Source: Vandiemenella viatica
Taxonomy: Eukaryota; Arthropoda; Insecta; Orthoptera; Morabidae
Direction of reading: 5' to 3'
Length of the DNA stretch: 64,000 nucleotides
NCBI GenBank assembly: GCA_031002005.1
Contig: JARYHS010009186.1
Coordinates: 185,282,437-185,346,436 of the forward strand
The translations under genes and the position numbers were made by a program. The notes under the pieces were generated by a model that was not told where the DNA came from, searched no databases, and saw only the letters and a program-made list of their open reading frames with translations. Shown piece by piece: positions 12,899 to 24,199 of this stretch. Positions within the stretch are counted from its first letter, which is position 1, and every line of letters starts with the position of its first letter.

Positions 12899-13130
12899 GT
12901 TAACGCTATGGCCTCGCCTTCCGGAGGACGCCGGTTCGAATTCCCGTCCGGGCATCCAGATTTGGGTTTTCCATGGTTTCCTCAAATCACTCCAGGCAAA
13001 TGCCATGAGGCTATCTCAAAAGGCCATGGCCGAATTGCTTCCCACCCCTTTTCTCCAGTCCCATCCCCCACTAATGACCTCGACGTCGACGAGACGTAAA
13101 GCCATAAGTATAAAAAAAAAAAGAAAAAAA
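12899..13130 (+). repeat. SINE-A copy (tRNA-derived)
   Basis: It has a B box (ggttcgaattc) inside gccggttcgaattcccgtcc. This is followed by the family body (gatttgggttttccatggtt ... cctcgacgtcgacgagacgt) and an A-rich tail (ataaaaaaaaaaagaaaaaaa). The first 15-20 bp of the tRNA-like head, including a clean A box, are missing or diverged. The 97-codon ORF over it is a by-product. Confidence 0.85.
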
Positions 13131-13855
13131 TTAGTGACTAAATAATAATAGAAGTTAGATAGCGCTGATGTTATCAGTGTGTAGAACTAATAACATCTTC
13201 TTTCTGTAGTTATACTGCAGCTTGTTCACTTTAATACCTCTACAACTACTTTCCGCCTCACGAAAAATAACGCAGCCATCAAAAATTAACCGTATGTTAT
13301 TTACGGAAGATTCCACGCCCGATATCTAGTATTGAGATGTTACAACTATTATTGTACTAACAGCCGATCTTAAACCTTCCTGATATGTTGTTAATTGATA
13401 TTTGAAGAACATGTTATTTATAATGGCTATGTTAAATCTGACTTATCTTTGCTACAAAGAACTTCAACTTCATTGACACCTGGCGATGTCATTTCAACCT
13501 TCTCAATCAAATTACGCCTTACGGTCTATACATGCAACAATGAGCCACTGGTATAGCTAGTAATTAAAATTTGTTCTTTGGTAGTTAATGAAGTGGGCTA
13601 GGTCATCACCATCTGGACTTGATTCAAGTAGTGCAGGCCCAGGACTATAAACACAGTCAGAACCATATATAAATATATCAGCATAAGAAAATCAATGACA
13701 TGAAGATCTACCTCTGCAGACTCAACAGTCAGTTGTCTAATAATACTAGTGTCGTGGTAAAATAAATTCCTTGAATGTTGTCTATCTACGGCCACTACAA
13801 CACCACCAAAAAAAAAAAAAAAAACACAATTTTCAGGCATAAAACAATCAGAAAA
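13131..13855. other. Intergenic, nothing recognised; poly(A) run
   Basis: A run of about 18 A residues is at 13807-13824. The region 13590-13800 is less AT-rich than its flanks but has no recognisable protein similarity on either strand. Confidence 0.4.
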
Positions 13856-14240
13856 ATTTATTTTATAAGTAAGGGAGCCACAGATTGGATTAATTTACCC
13901 AAGGTTATGACGAACATAAAAAAGTGGAAGTGAAAATAGGATTTGATATGATAAAGAAGTTAACATTGGATTCGATACAGGAGGATGAAGAGAGTCATGG
14001 AAGTGCACAGGTCGTATATTGGTGATGAGGCGTGGAATGATATTCGTGGAAGAATTAGGACAGGTGTATGGAAGAGAAAAGATGACTATGAACACAAGCT
14101 GGTACTCGATTTCAAGATTTTATTTCACAGGTAAGAGGATCAGGGATTGGAATAAATTACCAAGCGAAATGATGAATAATTTACCAAAAACGCTGAAAGA
14201 ATTTAAAGTTGAAATTAGTAGAGGGCAAAAGTAAGGGGGA
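13856..14240 (+). pseudogene. CR1-like LINE, 3' end of ORF2
   Basis: Plus-strand frame 14019-14234 ends with FYFTGKRIRDWNKLPSEM and NNLPKTLKEFKVEISRGQK, the same C-terminal signature as 5829-6245. An earlier partial copy of the same motif (GATDWINLPK) occurs at about 13870-13900, so two tails of the family may be abutted. The copy is 5'-truncated and frameshifted upstream. Confidence 0.65.
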
Positions 14241-15038
14241 AAAGGAAAGAAAAAATGGGTATGTAATTAAATTCACTGATTTATTCAGCAAGTTACTTCA
14301 AAAACAGATAGAATTTAAATGAAAAATTCGCAAAAATTGAAAAGCAAGTCTGTACGAAAACAGGCATTGCACATTATAATAAAATGTGTAATAATACTGG
14401 ATCTTTTCTCGATATACCATTTAACATGGTAAAGGTTGTGTACTATTTACAAATGCAATTATTTAACACACGAACCCGTATACTTTAAGTTCAAATCTGT
14501 CCAGTAACAAGTCGCTTTTGTAACATGAACGTATTGGTCATCGTATGCGAAGAAATAAAATATTTTAACCAAGGTTTTTCGGTAAAAAGACTAGTTTATT
14601 AAGTTAAATTATTATCAGCAACCACTACTGCCACTGTTCACTGAGATTTACATTCGATTTCAGGTTTTTCTCAGAAAATTCATCCGCGAACTAGTTTCAA
14701 GTCAATACGTTTATTTATTCTCGCGCCCGCATGTTGAGCAACGATGAATGGAGGCGAAGAGGCTACAGGCTAACCAAAATCCAACCAATAAAAAACTGTG
14801 TGCCAGCATGCTGTTAGGGAGCCTTCAAACACAGTTTGAACCCATCTATTTGCTGTTAGTTTATTTTTTATTTTTTTATTCTTTTTCTAGATATTTCATT
14901 AGATTTGACCAGATTATGTAGTTTAGCGGTTTGCTGTGCAACATGCTTACGCTATTTCCCAACTTTCCTCTCGCTGTATTATCTTGCAGTAGTTCGGGTT
15001 TCTTCAATGCTACAACGTGCACTTGCACTGCGGACACT
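14241..15038. other. Intergenic, nothing recognised
   Basis: No feature found. Confidence 0.5.
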
Positions 15039-15049
15039 ATGCTACCCCA

Positions 15050-15274
15050 ACGGCCTCGGTATCATAGGGGCTAGAGTACTGGCCCCGCATGCCGAAGGTC
15101 GCCGGTTCGTGTCCGGCGAAGGACATGGGTGTTTAAGTGTTGTGTGTCTGTCTGTTCTGTGGTGTCCATACTTGGAAACTGCAATATATGTACTGGATGA
15201 CTGATTCACTGGAAGCTATGATAATCACATTGGGCTGACTGTATTGCCTCAGTTGCCAAATACCATTAAAAAAA
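15050..15274 (+). repeat. SINE-B copy with 11-bp target duplication
   Basis: The tRNA-like head acggcctcggtatcatagg is followed by a B box (ggttcgtgtcc). The body contains taagtgttgtgtgtctgtct and the 3' end is gccaaataccatt plus an A-run. The direct repeat atgctacccca flanks it exactly (15039-15049 and 15275-15285), as expected for LINE-mediated insertion. A second copy is at about 33199-33442. Confidence 0.85.
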
Positions 15275-15285
15275 ATGCTACCCCA

Positions 15286-16820
15286 TTAACTCTCGCGTCT
15301 TTTATTGCTTTCCTCGCCTTGAACTCCACCAATCACATGCTGTAATTTGCACCTAGCCGAGGCCTCATCTCTTAACAAGCACACGTTTTTGTTGTAAATG
15401 AGTCTCATCAGTTCACCTAATTTTCATGTTGACATCTCGTCATGACGTATAAAACTGCTAGAAATTCCTGGATTTCTCTATATTCTTCGTGGAAATTTCT
15501 GGCTCACGAATTAATATCTATTGATTTTCGTCCCTTATTTGTCTCTGAATTCTTGTAGAGTCACATTTTTACCACTGCTTTATATTTAATTTTCCTTGTG
15601 CATAACATACTCGTATTCCGGCAATTGATCTGATATTCCTCGGGCTTTCTTTCAATGCACACGATTCTTCTCGTATCTCTCGAAGGAACTTTCGTGTGTT
15701 TTAGAGATTCTATTTCGACCCACATTATTTTGCGGTAAATTTCGGATTGACCTACGCTTATTCCTCCGATTAATATGCCTGGATGGAATTGTTTCTTCAG
15801 AAGTTGATAATACACTTTTAATTTCTTTATAAACTTATTTTTAACAAACTCTCCCCCAATCAAAAAATTACCGTGTTTTTTTCGCCCATCGAACTTCAAC
15901 CAGTTTGTTGCTTGATAGTAACTTTAATTCGTCTTCCGTTAATTACAAAGACCACTTCTTGATCCCTTTAACGTATTGCGTATGGTGTCTTTGTAATTCG
16001 TCATTCTGCTGGATAAAAGCTTCTTCTGATTTAGACTTCTTATAAGCAATACTTTTAAATTACTATCTACTACAATTTATATGCATCGATTTTGTTTCCC
16101 TTCGTAACGCCGATTGCTGTTTCTTGGCTTCGTATTGTAATAGGAACAACTTATGGGCTCGTTGGTGAGAATGTAAGTTGCCTAAAAAAGGGAGGGGGGA
16201 TTTATGATTAAATCCTGAAAATAAAAAAAACATATAAAATATGCTAATTTAAAAGGGGATCAAAAGGGTTTAACTAGAACCATGAAATTTAGACACAAAA
16301 TAATACCTCATTTATTGGGTCTTATGGCCTTTACAAGGTCGGGTAGTAACTAACGTTACGTTAAACACAATTGATTCAGCAAAAACAAGCAATACCCGAC
16401 GTTTACAATTCGCCGGTGAAAGCAAACAAAACCGAATGAAATATCTCAACAAATAAAATACAACAGAAAAGTTAACATTGAATAATATGGCAACACAGGC
16501 CATCAAATTGAAGCTAACATTTTACTGTACAAAGGAAAAATCCCAGGGGCGCCGTATAAATGAAAGAAAAGCATCAAAATTGAATTAACAAATAGCAAGA
16601 TGCTTGAAAATTTTAAATGTGGAATATAAATTCATCTAGCTCAGAATTTAAGTGACGGGAACAGAGTCTTAATCTCAGGCGTCGCTTAAGGGCTCACAAG
16701 TCTGTTAAAACCCAATGAATAGTGACCGTCGTTTCTGGTACATTACCATGAAATCATCGCCGTGATGGTGAGCGACATATACAATGTCACTGCAGCTGTG
16801 GAAGCTAAATAAGCGGCTAC
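15286..16820. other. Intergenic; uncharacterised minus-strand ORF and a hairpin
   Basis: A 112-codon open frame (15899-15561, minus) encodes a basic, lysine-rich product with no family I recognise. Just beyond it, aattacaaagac at 15941-15952 is the inverse complement of gtctttgtaatt at 15987-15998, forming a 12-bp stem with a loop of about 34 nt. No terminal repeats connect the two. Confidence 0.35.
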
Positions 16821-17290
16821 GACCGCATTATTAGAATAACTTCCAGGTAATGGCAGGCATGCCACTCAACATCTCGCTTCCCAAAGCAAGAATGATCAAC
16901 CATACAATGATCATCAGTCGAGAGCGTGTCGGCTGACACGTCCGTTCATCAGCTCGTCTTGGACCCAAGTGCCATCTAAAATGGCCTCTTCTTCTTCCTC
17001 GGCTGGTTGCACTCCACATGTAAAAGAACTCCACGGAATTAGTATTGTAGACCCCAATAAATGTTCAGGATTGGCTATCTACACATTTCCGTCGTCACGT
17101 GTTTAATATCACGCGTCGCATTCGCCGTCTCCCTCCGCGCGTTTTCTACTTGGCCTTCGGGGCAGTAGCAGGGTAGGGGTAGGTCATCGTCCTATTTCAA
17201 ACGGAACTGAAGCCGGGCTGGCCCGGCGCCGCCGAGTCGCCTCGCTCGCTTTTGTTCCACCCTCAACCGTCCGAAATGGCAGTTTCCAGC
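16821..17290. other. GC/CpG-rich patch of unknown nature
   Basis: Particularly from 17090 to 17280 the sequence is GC- and CpG-rich (for example gccgggctggcccggcgccg) inside AT-rich DNA. No exon with splice sites, protein similarity or terminal repeats could be supported. It could be a fragment of a GC-rich transposon or an unmethylated regulatory island. Confidence 0.35.
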
Positions 17291-18343
17291 CTTCAATATT
17301 CAACCTTTCTGAGCCATGAGTTTACAGAAAAATTAAATTTATAACAAACTATACCTTTGGCCGCCCTGGTTTAAACATACGTTTAATCTATCAGACAACC
17401 CTCATTATTTACAATTACTTACATGTTGCAAGATTAAATAATTAATAAACTTGAATACGATAAAAAAAAGAATTATGAATATAATTAATAATAATTTAAT
17501 TATATTCATTGTGGGTGACGCTGTCACACCACAGTATTATTTCACCGGGGATTCTTTTATTACCTGTTTTCGTCACAGTATACATAGTTGACTGAATTAC
17601 GGATATTTCATTTTCTTGTACCCGTAAGTTTCTTCTGAACAGTTGGGCACATTTTCTGCTAACCTATGATATTTTCAGCAATTTTATTGCCACAGCGTGA
17701 GATACCTAATGTTCTACATATCAAAAAATTTCCTACATTTTTTATGTTTGCGTTTCTGTCATAAAAATATTCTATCTCTGCCATAAAACGATCTTTCGTG
17801 AGTGATTTTGAATTCTGTAGTGGTTTCGTTATACAGAAGAAAAAACCATAAATTCTGGATTTTTGTCTGTGTGAAATTGTACATATTTGTAGCTAATGTG
17901 ACGTGTTAGCTTACTTTACGTTTCGATGTGATATAAACACTCTGAGAAATATATTTTTTAAAAAAATCCACTAACTTAATTATTCCGGTATAGCATCAAT
18001 TCATTTAATATTGTCTAACGGAAGACTTCTCGCAGTCGAAATTATTATTACGATTAAATATATATTTGTGGAGATGATGTGTTTGTTACGTAGAAACACT
18101 GTATTATAAATAGTACGTTTGACGCTATTCTGTAAGGGATTTTACAATCGTGATAAGTTATCAATGAAGCAATTTAATCGTAAACACGCCAGGTATCATC
18201 TCTTTAAATAATGTTTGTAGAGATTAGAGAAGCTATGTGAAGAATACTGAAGTATGCCTGTGGACCGTCATCAATCAGCATTTCCTGTCGTTGTTAGGCA
18301 GATTGTGGTGAAGGTTGTTGGCCGAAGACATTTCCTTCAAACA
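17291..18343. other. AT-rich intergenic DNA
   Basis: Nothing recognised. Confidence 0.5.
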
Positions 18344-18720
18344 TCATATGCATCCGTCACTTTTCTTCTTGTATGTCTTCTCTGGAGCTGCTATGGTTCT
18401 TCTTTGCTCTTCAAAAATGGAGAGTGGTCTTCCGTGGCGGTCGAAGTGGGTGTCGTACGTGACTAGTGGCGCTATCAGAGGGTTCCGTGACCTTTGGGCT
18501 GTCCTGTAGAAGGATGCGGCCAGCTCTCGTATCCTATCACGGAGTAGTGGTATTCCAACGGCTGCGTGCAGGTTCTCCGTTGGGAAACTTTTTGTTACGT
18601 CAAGAGCTTTTCGAAGGGCTCTGTTCTGCAAATGGCAATGCTCGTAATGGCCGTGTACCCGCGCATTGGGCTGCAACTTTGCTTTTTCCTACCCAGTCGG
18701 CATTTCTTTAATATTTATAT
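18344..18720 (-). pseudogene. LINE ORF2 C-terminal fragment (Jockey type)
   Basis: The minus strand reads, in one frame, QNRALRKALDVTKSFPTENL, then AAVGIPLLRDRIRELAASFY, then RNPLIAPLVTYD. This matches the region after the RT thumb of Jockey-clade LINEs (R.Al.a......H..lgIp...d.I...a..fy....NPL...L). It is the same region as 9177-9450 in the Jockey copy but diverged. The fragment is about 110 codons, with no RT palm and no poly(A). Larger plus-strand frames here are shadows. Confidence 0.65.
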
Positions 18721-18754
18721 GTGAATAAAAAGCATAATTCTCAAATAACACGTC

Positions 18755-18778
18755 ATCGAAGTAGCGGGCACAGCTAGT
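18755..18778 (-). mobile_element. Helentron-like terminus
   Basis: On the minus strand actagctgtgcccgctacttcg begins at 18776. It closely resembles the ACTAGCTG(T)TGCCCGC start described for Lep1-type Helentrons and the ends at 30238 and 57378. The partner end was not identified; it may lie beyond the neighbouring LINE fragment. Confidence 0.4.
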
Positions 18779-19382
18779 CTTAAAGAAATGGATAAATCCT
18801 GTGGACTTATATTTTTATTATCGTGTGCATGCAGAGCATAAAGAAGAAGAACCGATAACAATGATAACGTCAAACAACCAAAATTTCAACGCTATCTTCA
18901 CAAAAGTCACATCACTGCAGTTACTTCAGATTACTGTGCTATCGATATCATAAGAAGATCTGGAGCGGTCGGGAATCTATTAGTATAATAAACAAGATGT
19001 AGCGTGTCGCACCTACGTCATGTCACGCGGTGACGTCAAGCTATGACGTTGCGATACGACGTCACGCTTTACGATATTATTTGTGGGAGTGCACGTTATT
19101 TAATATCATTTCCAAGCAACAGTGAATAAATTAACTCACAGAACACTGAAATAAAAGTATGTATTGCGTTAAAATCGATATATCAATCATTAGATGCTTA
19201 TATTTACGTAATATTCTTTTGATATATTGAAGTATTCCTTAAATTCTTTGTTCATAGATATTGTAAGATAAAAGCTTTGTATTTCGAGCATCAATGCTGA
19301 GAAAAATTTGGTTAAAGTATTACTTGAGATGGATCAGAATTACAACTGGCATTTGACGCTACGGCAGAGGGCATGAATAATT
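18779..19382. other. Intergenic; cluster of CRE-like motifs
   Basis: Within 19016-19064 there are four CRE-type cores: cgtca at 19016, palindromic tgacgtca at 19031-19038, tgacgtt at 19044, and cgacgtca at 19057-19064. No gene is recognised nearby, so function is unsupported. Confidence 0.35.
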
Positions 19383-20990
19383 TAGCTTTTTTTCAAAATA
19401 ATTTAAACTGTACCCTATTATTGAAATTATTAATTCGTTTGAACCGAAATAGTTGCCCACTCATCTCGAATTGTGCAGCCTACACTACAATTAATAATGT
19501 AAGTTTATCAGATTTATTTTAATCTTCTTTGATTTCACGGAGTAATATTACTGAGTCTATTACGTATTTCCGCAATGTGTAACTATGACAGCTACTCGAA
19601 CGTTGTAATATCGGTCTGAATCACGTTGCAGAATTTTGGTTTATTACCTTTCTTTTTTGTTGAATGTTTTTGATGAAATTTATGTTGTTGCGTAATGTAT
19701 CTCATCAATGAATTGTCGTTTTGGTCGGAAAACTGTTGCACACGTTCGTTTTGTGATATTATTGGCTATGTCAAAATAAAAACTAGGCTCAAAGAATTGT
19801 GCTATTCGTTTGAAATTTACCACATACGTTCCTATGGTCATACCTTTTAAGAAAAAGTGTACATGAAAGCAAAAGGCAGCGTACGTTAGACGTGAAGCAA
19901 CATGAAAATTACGAATTAACACAACACAAAACCGCCAATTCAAATATTCACGTCAAAGATAGCATCTGTACAGCAACAACTGTAAAAACGCTGGCAACGT
20001 TTCTTGATAGGATATAAATATATTCCTGCGTTGTATAATTCACTTCTTACAACCACTTATTTTATACTTATGACGCGATACATGACATCACCATCAATGC
20101 GCATGCGATTAAAGCTTTCATTTTGTAGCGGCAGTATTACCCGAGATTGTGGTTAGGTTGAAATCCAGCCTGGACAAAAATAAAATAAAGAACCTTATCT
20201 CAGCAATAGCATGTTGAATTTAGCTATTATCAGTTATTTAAGCAGGTTTCATAAGCACTATGTCACGTTTTGATATCATGAATCATGATGTAAACTACTC
20301 CCGTATGTGGTTAGTTTTAAAATGCAACCTGGACAAGGATAGCAACCGAAACCTTTTGTCATAGCGCCAGGCAATAGGAATTGCATTTATTTTATAACAA
20401 TTCAATTTATTTCAACAATTGCTAAGAAAGGAATTGCTACAATACTGAAAGAAAAGTATGAAATTTGTTTAAATTGTCATATTGATTATTAGTTGCTCTT
20501 TTTTAGTGATATGATTACTTGGTTTGAATGAAAGAAGTTCCAAATTGTTCGCGATCTATGCAACCTAAACCACAATTGAAACTAATATTACATGACGTAA
20601 GAAGTTAAGATTTATTTTTAGCATCCTTCGTTTTCACTGGGGTCATTATTTCAGCCGAATGAAAGCTGTGCCAGGCGTTAAAACATCGATCTTCATCATA
20701 GACAATAAGAAAGTTGTAAGAAACTGTGAAGATTTTGGATCAAGTTTGTATCGCATGATGCATGATTAGTATAGATGCATGATGACATTGACATGCGAAT
20801 CAGGGAATGTATAAATTCGCGTGTGAATGAAGCTTTGATTTTCTACCGGCTATATTGGCGAAGATTGTAGTTAGGCTGAAACGCAACCTGGACCAAATTG
20901 ACAACTGAAACCTTTTGCTACATCACAAGGGACGAGAAATTACAGCATAGTGAGCTTTATTTTATAAAATTTCTATTTAGGTAAACAACC
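19383..20990. repeat. Degenerate tandem duplication, about 0.8-1.1 kb units
   Basis: Blocks recur in the same order. One block near 19430-19560 (gtttgaaccgaaatagtt ... gcagcctacactacaatt) matches 20515-20650 (gtttgaatgaaagaagtt ... gcaacctaaaccacaatt). A block near 20090-20170 (attaaagctttcattttg ... gattgtggttaggttga) matches 20825-20900. A third partial copy of the second block is at 20275-20400 (tgtggttagttttaaaatgc, then aacctggacaa). Copies are diverged and have no coding potential. Confidence 0.5.
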
Positions 20991-22605
20991 AAAAAGAAAT
21001 TGCCAGAACAGTCCGTTAAATCCGTCATTTTTGTCGGGCTTTTTGGCTAGTTTCTACATATTTTTTATCATGTGAGGTGCATTTGGTCTTTCCGTTTTTC
21101 GGATTCCAGATTATACATCAGATCCATCCAACTGAGAGGCGGAATGGCCGTCAATTTGAACTTCTGTCACCAGTTCATATTACTTCGAGAATTTAAATTT
21201 ACTGACAATACAAGAGAAGTGCGGAAAAAGTAGAATCAAGAGTGACAAGACCTCAATTCTCGTATGATTGAATGGCTTCGTGTAAGCTCTTCAGCACAAA
21301 CTCACTGTACTATATTTCTGATGTGCTTGATAAATACACACGGTGTGTATTAATTTTTAATTCATGTGTAGAGGATTGTTCTAGGAACCAAGGAACGGCA
21401 GAGCCGTAGAGAAACGTCACTTGAAAGCCGATTAATAGTTTTGGGAAGAAGAAACTATAGAAGTGTACAGAATGCAGGCATTTATGAAAATCAGAACGAA
21501 GAACTTCGGCTAAGGACGCCTGGAAAAAGCTCACCACATTGTGTATATTACAGGCAAATGATAAGTGAAAAACCATTTTATCCAAACGAGGATGGATCCC
21601 GAGACTGGTGACTATCTATGAAGCACGATATTACAATCCCGTTTGAACAATGGTTGGAATGCTGTGCCAAGAAATGGCTGCTGCAACTGTTGGATATTTT
21701 CCAATAGAGAGATACACAAGCACGAAAATCCTCCATGTCAACAAACTCTGTATCGGACAGATATCTCTCATATTTGTACAATCAGTGGTAATAGTTTTCA
21801 TGTAACAATCTGCTAAGCAAAATTACTGATATATATATATATATATATATATAAAAAAACTGCACTACGTTTAACAAGTTCCAGAACCAAATTTACAAAA
21901 AGTGTAAACCCACATTTCTGTTTAAGGGCCACATACCAGAACATTATACAATCGCTGAATATATTATCTGAATAACGGTTCTACAGAAGTTGAACAATAA
22001 TAAGAAAACTGGTTGTAAAATAAGCGGCCTTATGAAGCCGAGCAATGTGACACGAATTATATAAATATTCACAAGAAGTAGACCCAGCTGAGCAGCTAGA
22101 AATAGGTCTCCGACCTACACTGACAGTTATGTAACCTTTAACGACAATTGCTTTCAGAAGCACTAATACGGGATAAGAAAAGTTTCAGATGTATTACTAA
22201 CGTTGTGGCATGCGGAACTGCGAAGAGATAGGAAAGCGCTTGCCTGTTAAAAATTTCAACCAAATCTGTTACAGACGTTACGACAGCTCTCTTTCTGAAG
22301 CTACAGTATATACTCGCGTGCGAGCGCAACGTGTAAGGTAATGAATGAATTACATAATGGGATAATTTTTGGAATAATAAATTCTTACCGAGAGACCAAC
22401 ATCACAACAGAGCATTAATCTACATGTCATTTCCCTTCTTTGGTCATACCATGATAGTTGGTATAGTTTTATTTATAGGACACCTGCATGTATGTTTGTA
22501 CTCTCATGACAGTACTGGCGTGGGAGAAGCTTGTCACATTATTTTCATTTGTTTACATACGGAATATTTATGGCTTCACTATTATCTGTTATCCATACTT
22601 ACTTC
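20991..22605. other. Intergenic; (AT)n microsatellite
   Basis: (AT)12 is at 21829-21852. Otherwise there are only chance ORFs with no similarity. Confidence 0.5.
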
Positions 22606-22857
22606 CGAGCGTGGTGGGTGAACGGTTAACGTTCTGGCCTCGCATTCGGGAGGACACGGGTTCGAATCCCCATCCGGGCATCCAGATTTGGGTTTTCCAT
22701 GGTTTCCACAAATCACTCCAGGCGAATTCCAGGATGCTTCCTTCAAAAAAGCCATGGCGGTATTCCTTCCCGTTCCTTTTCCCCAGTCCCATCCCGCCTC
22801 TAATGACCTTGGCCGTCGACGAGGCGTAAAGCGATAAGTAATAAATAAATAAATAAA
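22606..22857 (+). repeat. SINE-A, full-length copy
   Basis: This is the best copy of the family. The tRNA-like head cgagcgtggtgggtgaacgg contains an A-box-like element, and the B box is ggttcgaatcc. It is followed by gggttttccatggtttcc, a body with atgcttccttcaaaaaagcc, then gaccttggccgtcgacgagg, and the 3' tail gcgtaaagcgataagta plus (ATAA)n. Length is about 250 bp. Open frames on both strands here are by-products of the repeat. Confidence 0.9.
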
Positions 22858-23961
22858 CAAAAAACTAAAAATAAAAAAATACTTTTCGGGTAAATTAACT
22901 TTATTTAATAGTTTATTGTTGTATGACTGATGTATGGGAAACTCCTGAAACACTAGTTTGTTTTAGGTTGACTGTCAACTTTGAAATCGACTCTATGTTT
23001 CATGAGCTTTCTTGAAAAACAAAACACGAATATAAGGTTAATTTTGAACAAAATTTTCAGAATGTTACGACAGTTTTCAGATGGAATCCGGTGTAGCATA
23101 ATATAACTCTTAACTGCGGGAAAAGTTATAGTGCTTCTGGGAGTGAGTTATGACATATTTACAGGCTGCCACCTTCTTGATGTTTCTTTCGAGATTACTG
23201 GAAAAAATTTTGGAGCTTACGTATAGACCAATAATCTATAATATACCCACTTGCGTAGAATTATTAATACTGAAAACGACATGTTAGCTTTCTTTCATTA
23301 ACAATAGTCCGTTTCCATTTCCAGTTAAGCACGCTTAAGAATAGCACCAACATAAGATCAAATTTCTATCAAACAATTTTGTAAACACACAACAAAGACA
23401 CTGGAAAACACATTTTGTCAGCAGTCACTGCACATTCCTTTTATCTGTCCTTTTGAATCGTTCTCACTTCGATAGTTATTGTCTTCTCAGCAGAGAGAAA
23501 TACATTCTCCATTTATCACCAGAATTTATTTATTTCTGTAAAAAAAAGGTAATATTGACAATAAATCGCATTCATTCTCGCTTTGGACATGTGTCTCCAT
23601 AACTCCTTGTTGTGCTGTATTCGAGACAGAAAAATTGTAGGAAATAATTAATATCAATAGTTAACAACTAGTCCTCTAAGACAAAACAGTTAGACTGTTC
23701 TTATTCAAATTGCATTAATTAAGGCATCCTCAAGCAAAAGGTAACGAAGGTATTTAGGTGATATGGTCGGTGAGAGTATAGCGTATAGCACTTATCGTGC
23801 AATCGCGTTTCCCGTACTTCGGTTGTGAGAAATACATAAATAACAGAACTAACATCGATTAGGAAATTTGTGAGTAGTATAAACTGAAAAGGGGGAAAAA
23901 TGAAACACAAATTATGTTTTTTTTAGGTGCCCACTATTTAGAAACCCTCGTACTCGGTTTT
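22858..23961. other. AT-rich intergenic DNA
   Basis: Nothing recognised. Confidence 0.5.
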
Positions 23962-23971
23962 CAGAAAGAAC

Positions 23972-24190
23972 TTTTTTTATGACTTATGCCTCGTTGACAT
24001 CAAGATCAGGGTCATTACAGGCGAGAAAGAAGTTCGATCATGGCCTTTTTGAAGGAAGCATCCCGGCATTCGCCTGGAATCATTTGGTGAAACCATGGAA
24101 AAACCAAATGTGGATGCCCGGACGGGGATTCGAACCCCCGTCCTCGCTAATGCGAGGTCAGAGCGTTACCATTCACCCACCACGCTCGGT
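23972..24190 (-). repeat. SINE-A copy with 9-bp target duplication
   Basis: In reverse orientation: a T-run (the A tail) at 23972-23978, then the body, then cggggattcgaaccc (B box complement), then the head ending in caccacgctcgg. The direct repeat agaaagaac flanks it exactly at 23963-23971 and 24191-24199. Confidence 0.9.
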
Positions 24191-24199
24191 AGAAAGAAC

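Noticed and set aside
22650..22690. A functional tRNA gene (A and B boxes with ggttcgaatcc)
   Set aside because: No cloverleaf with a pairing acceptor stem; it is the head of a SINE. The same applies at 12.9, 15.0, 30.4, 33.2, 57.1 and 61.7 kb.
22424..22953. Several ORFs over 60 codons on both strands
   Set aside because: They are translations of the SINE-A copy; the same products reappear at 12.9, 24.0, 30.4 and 57.0 kb.
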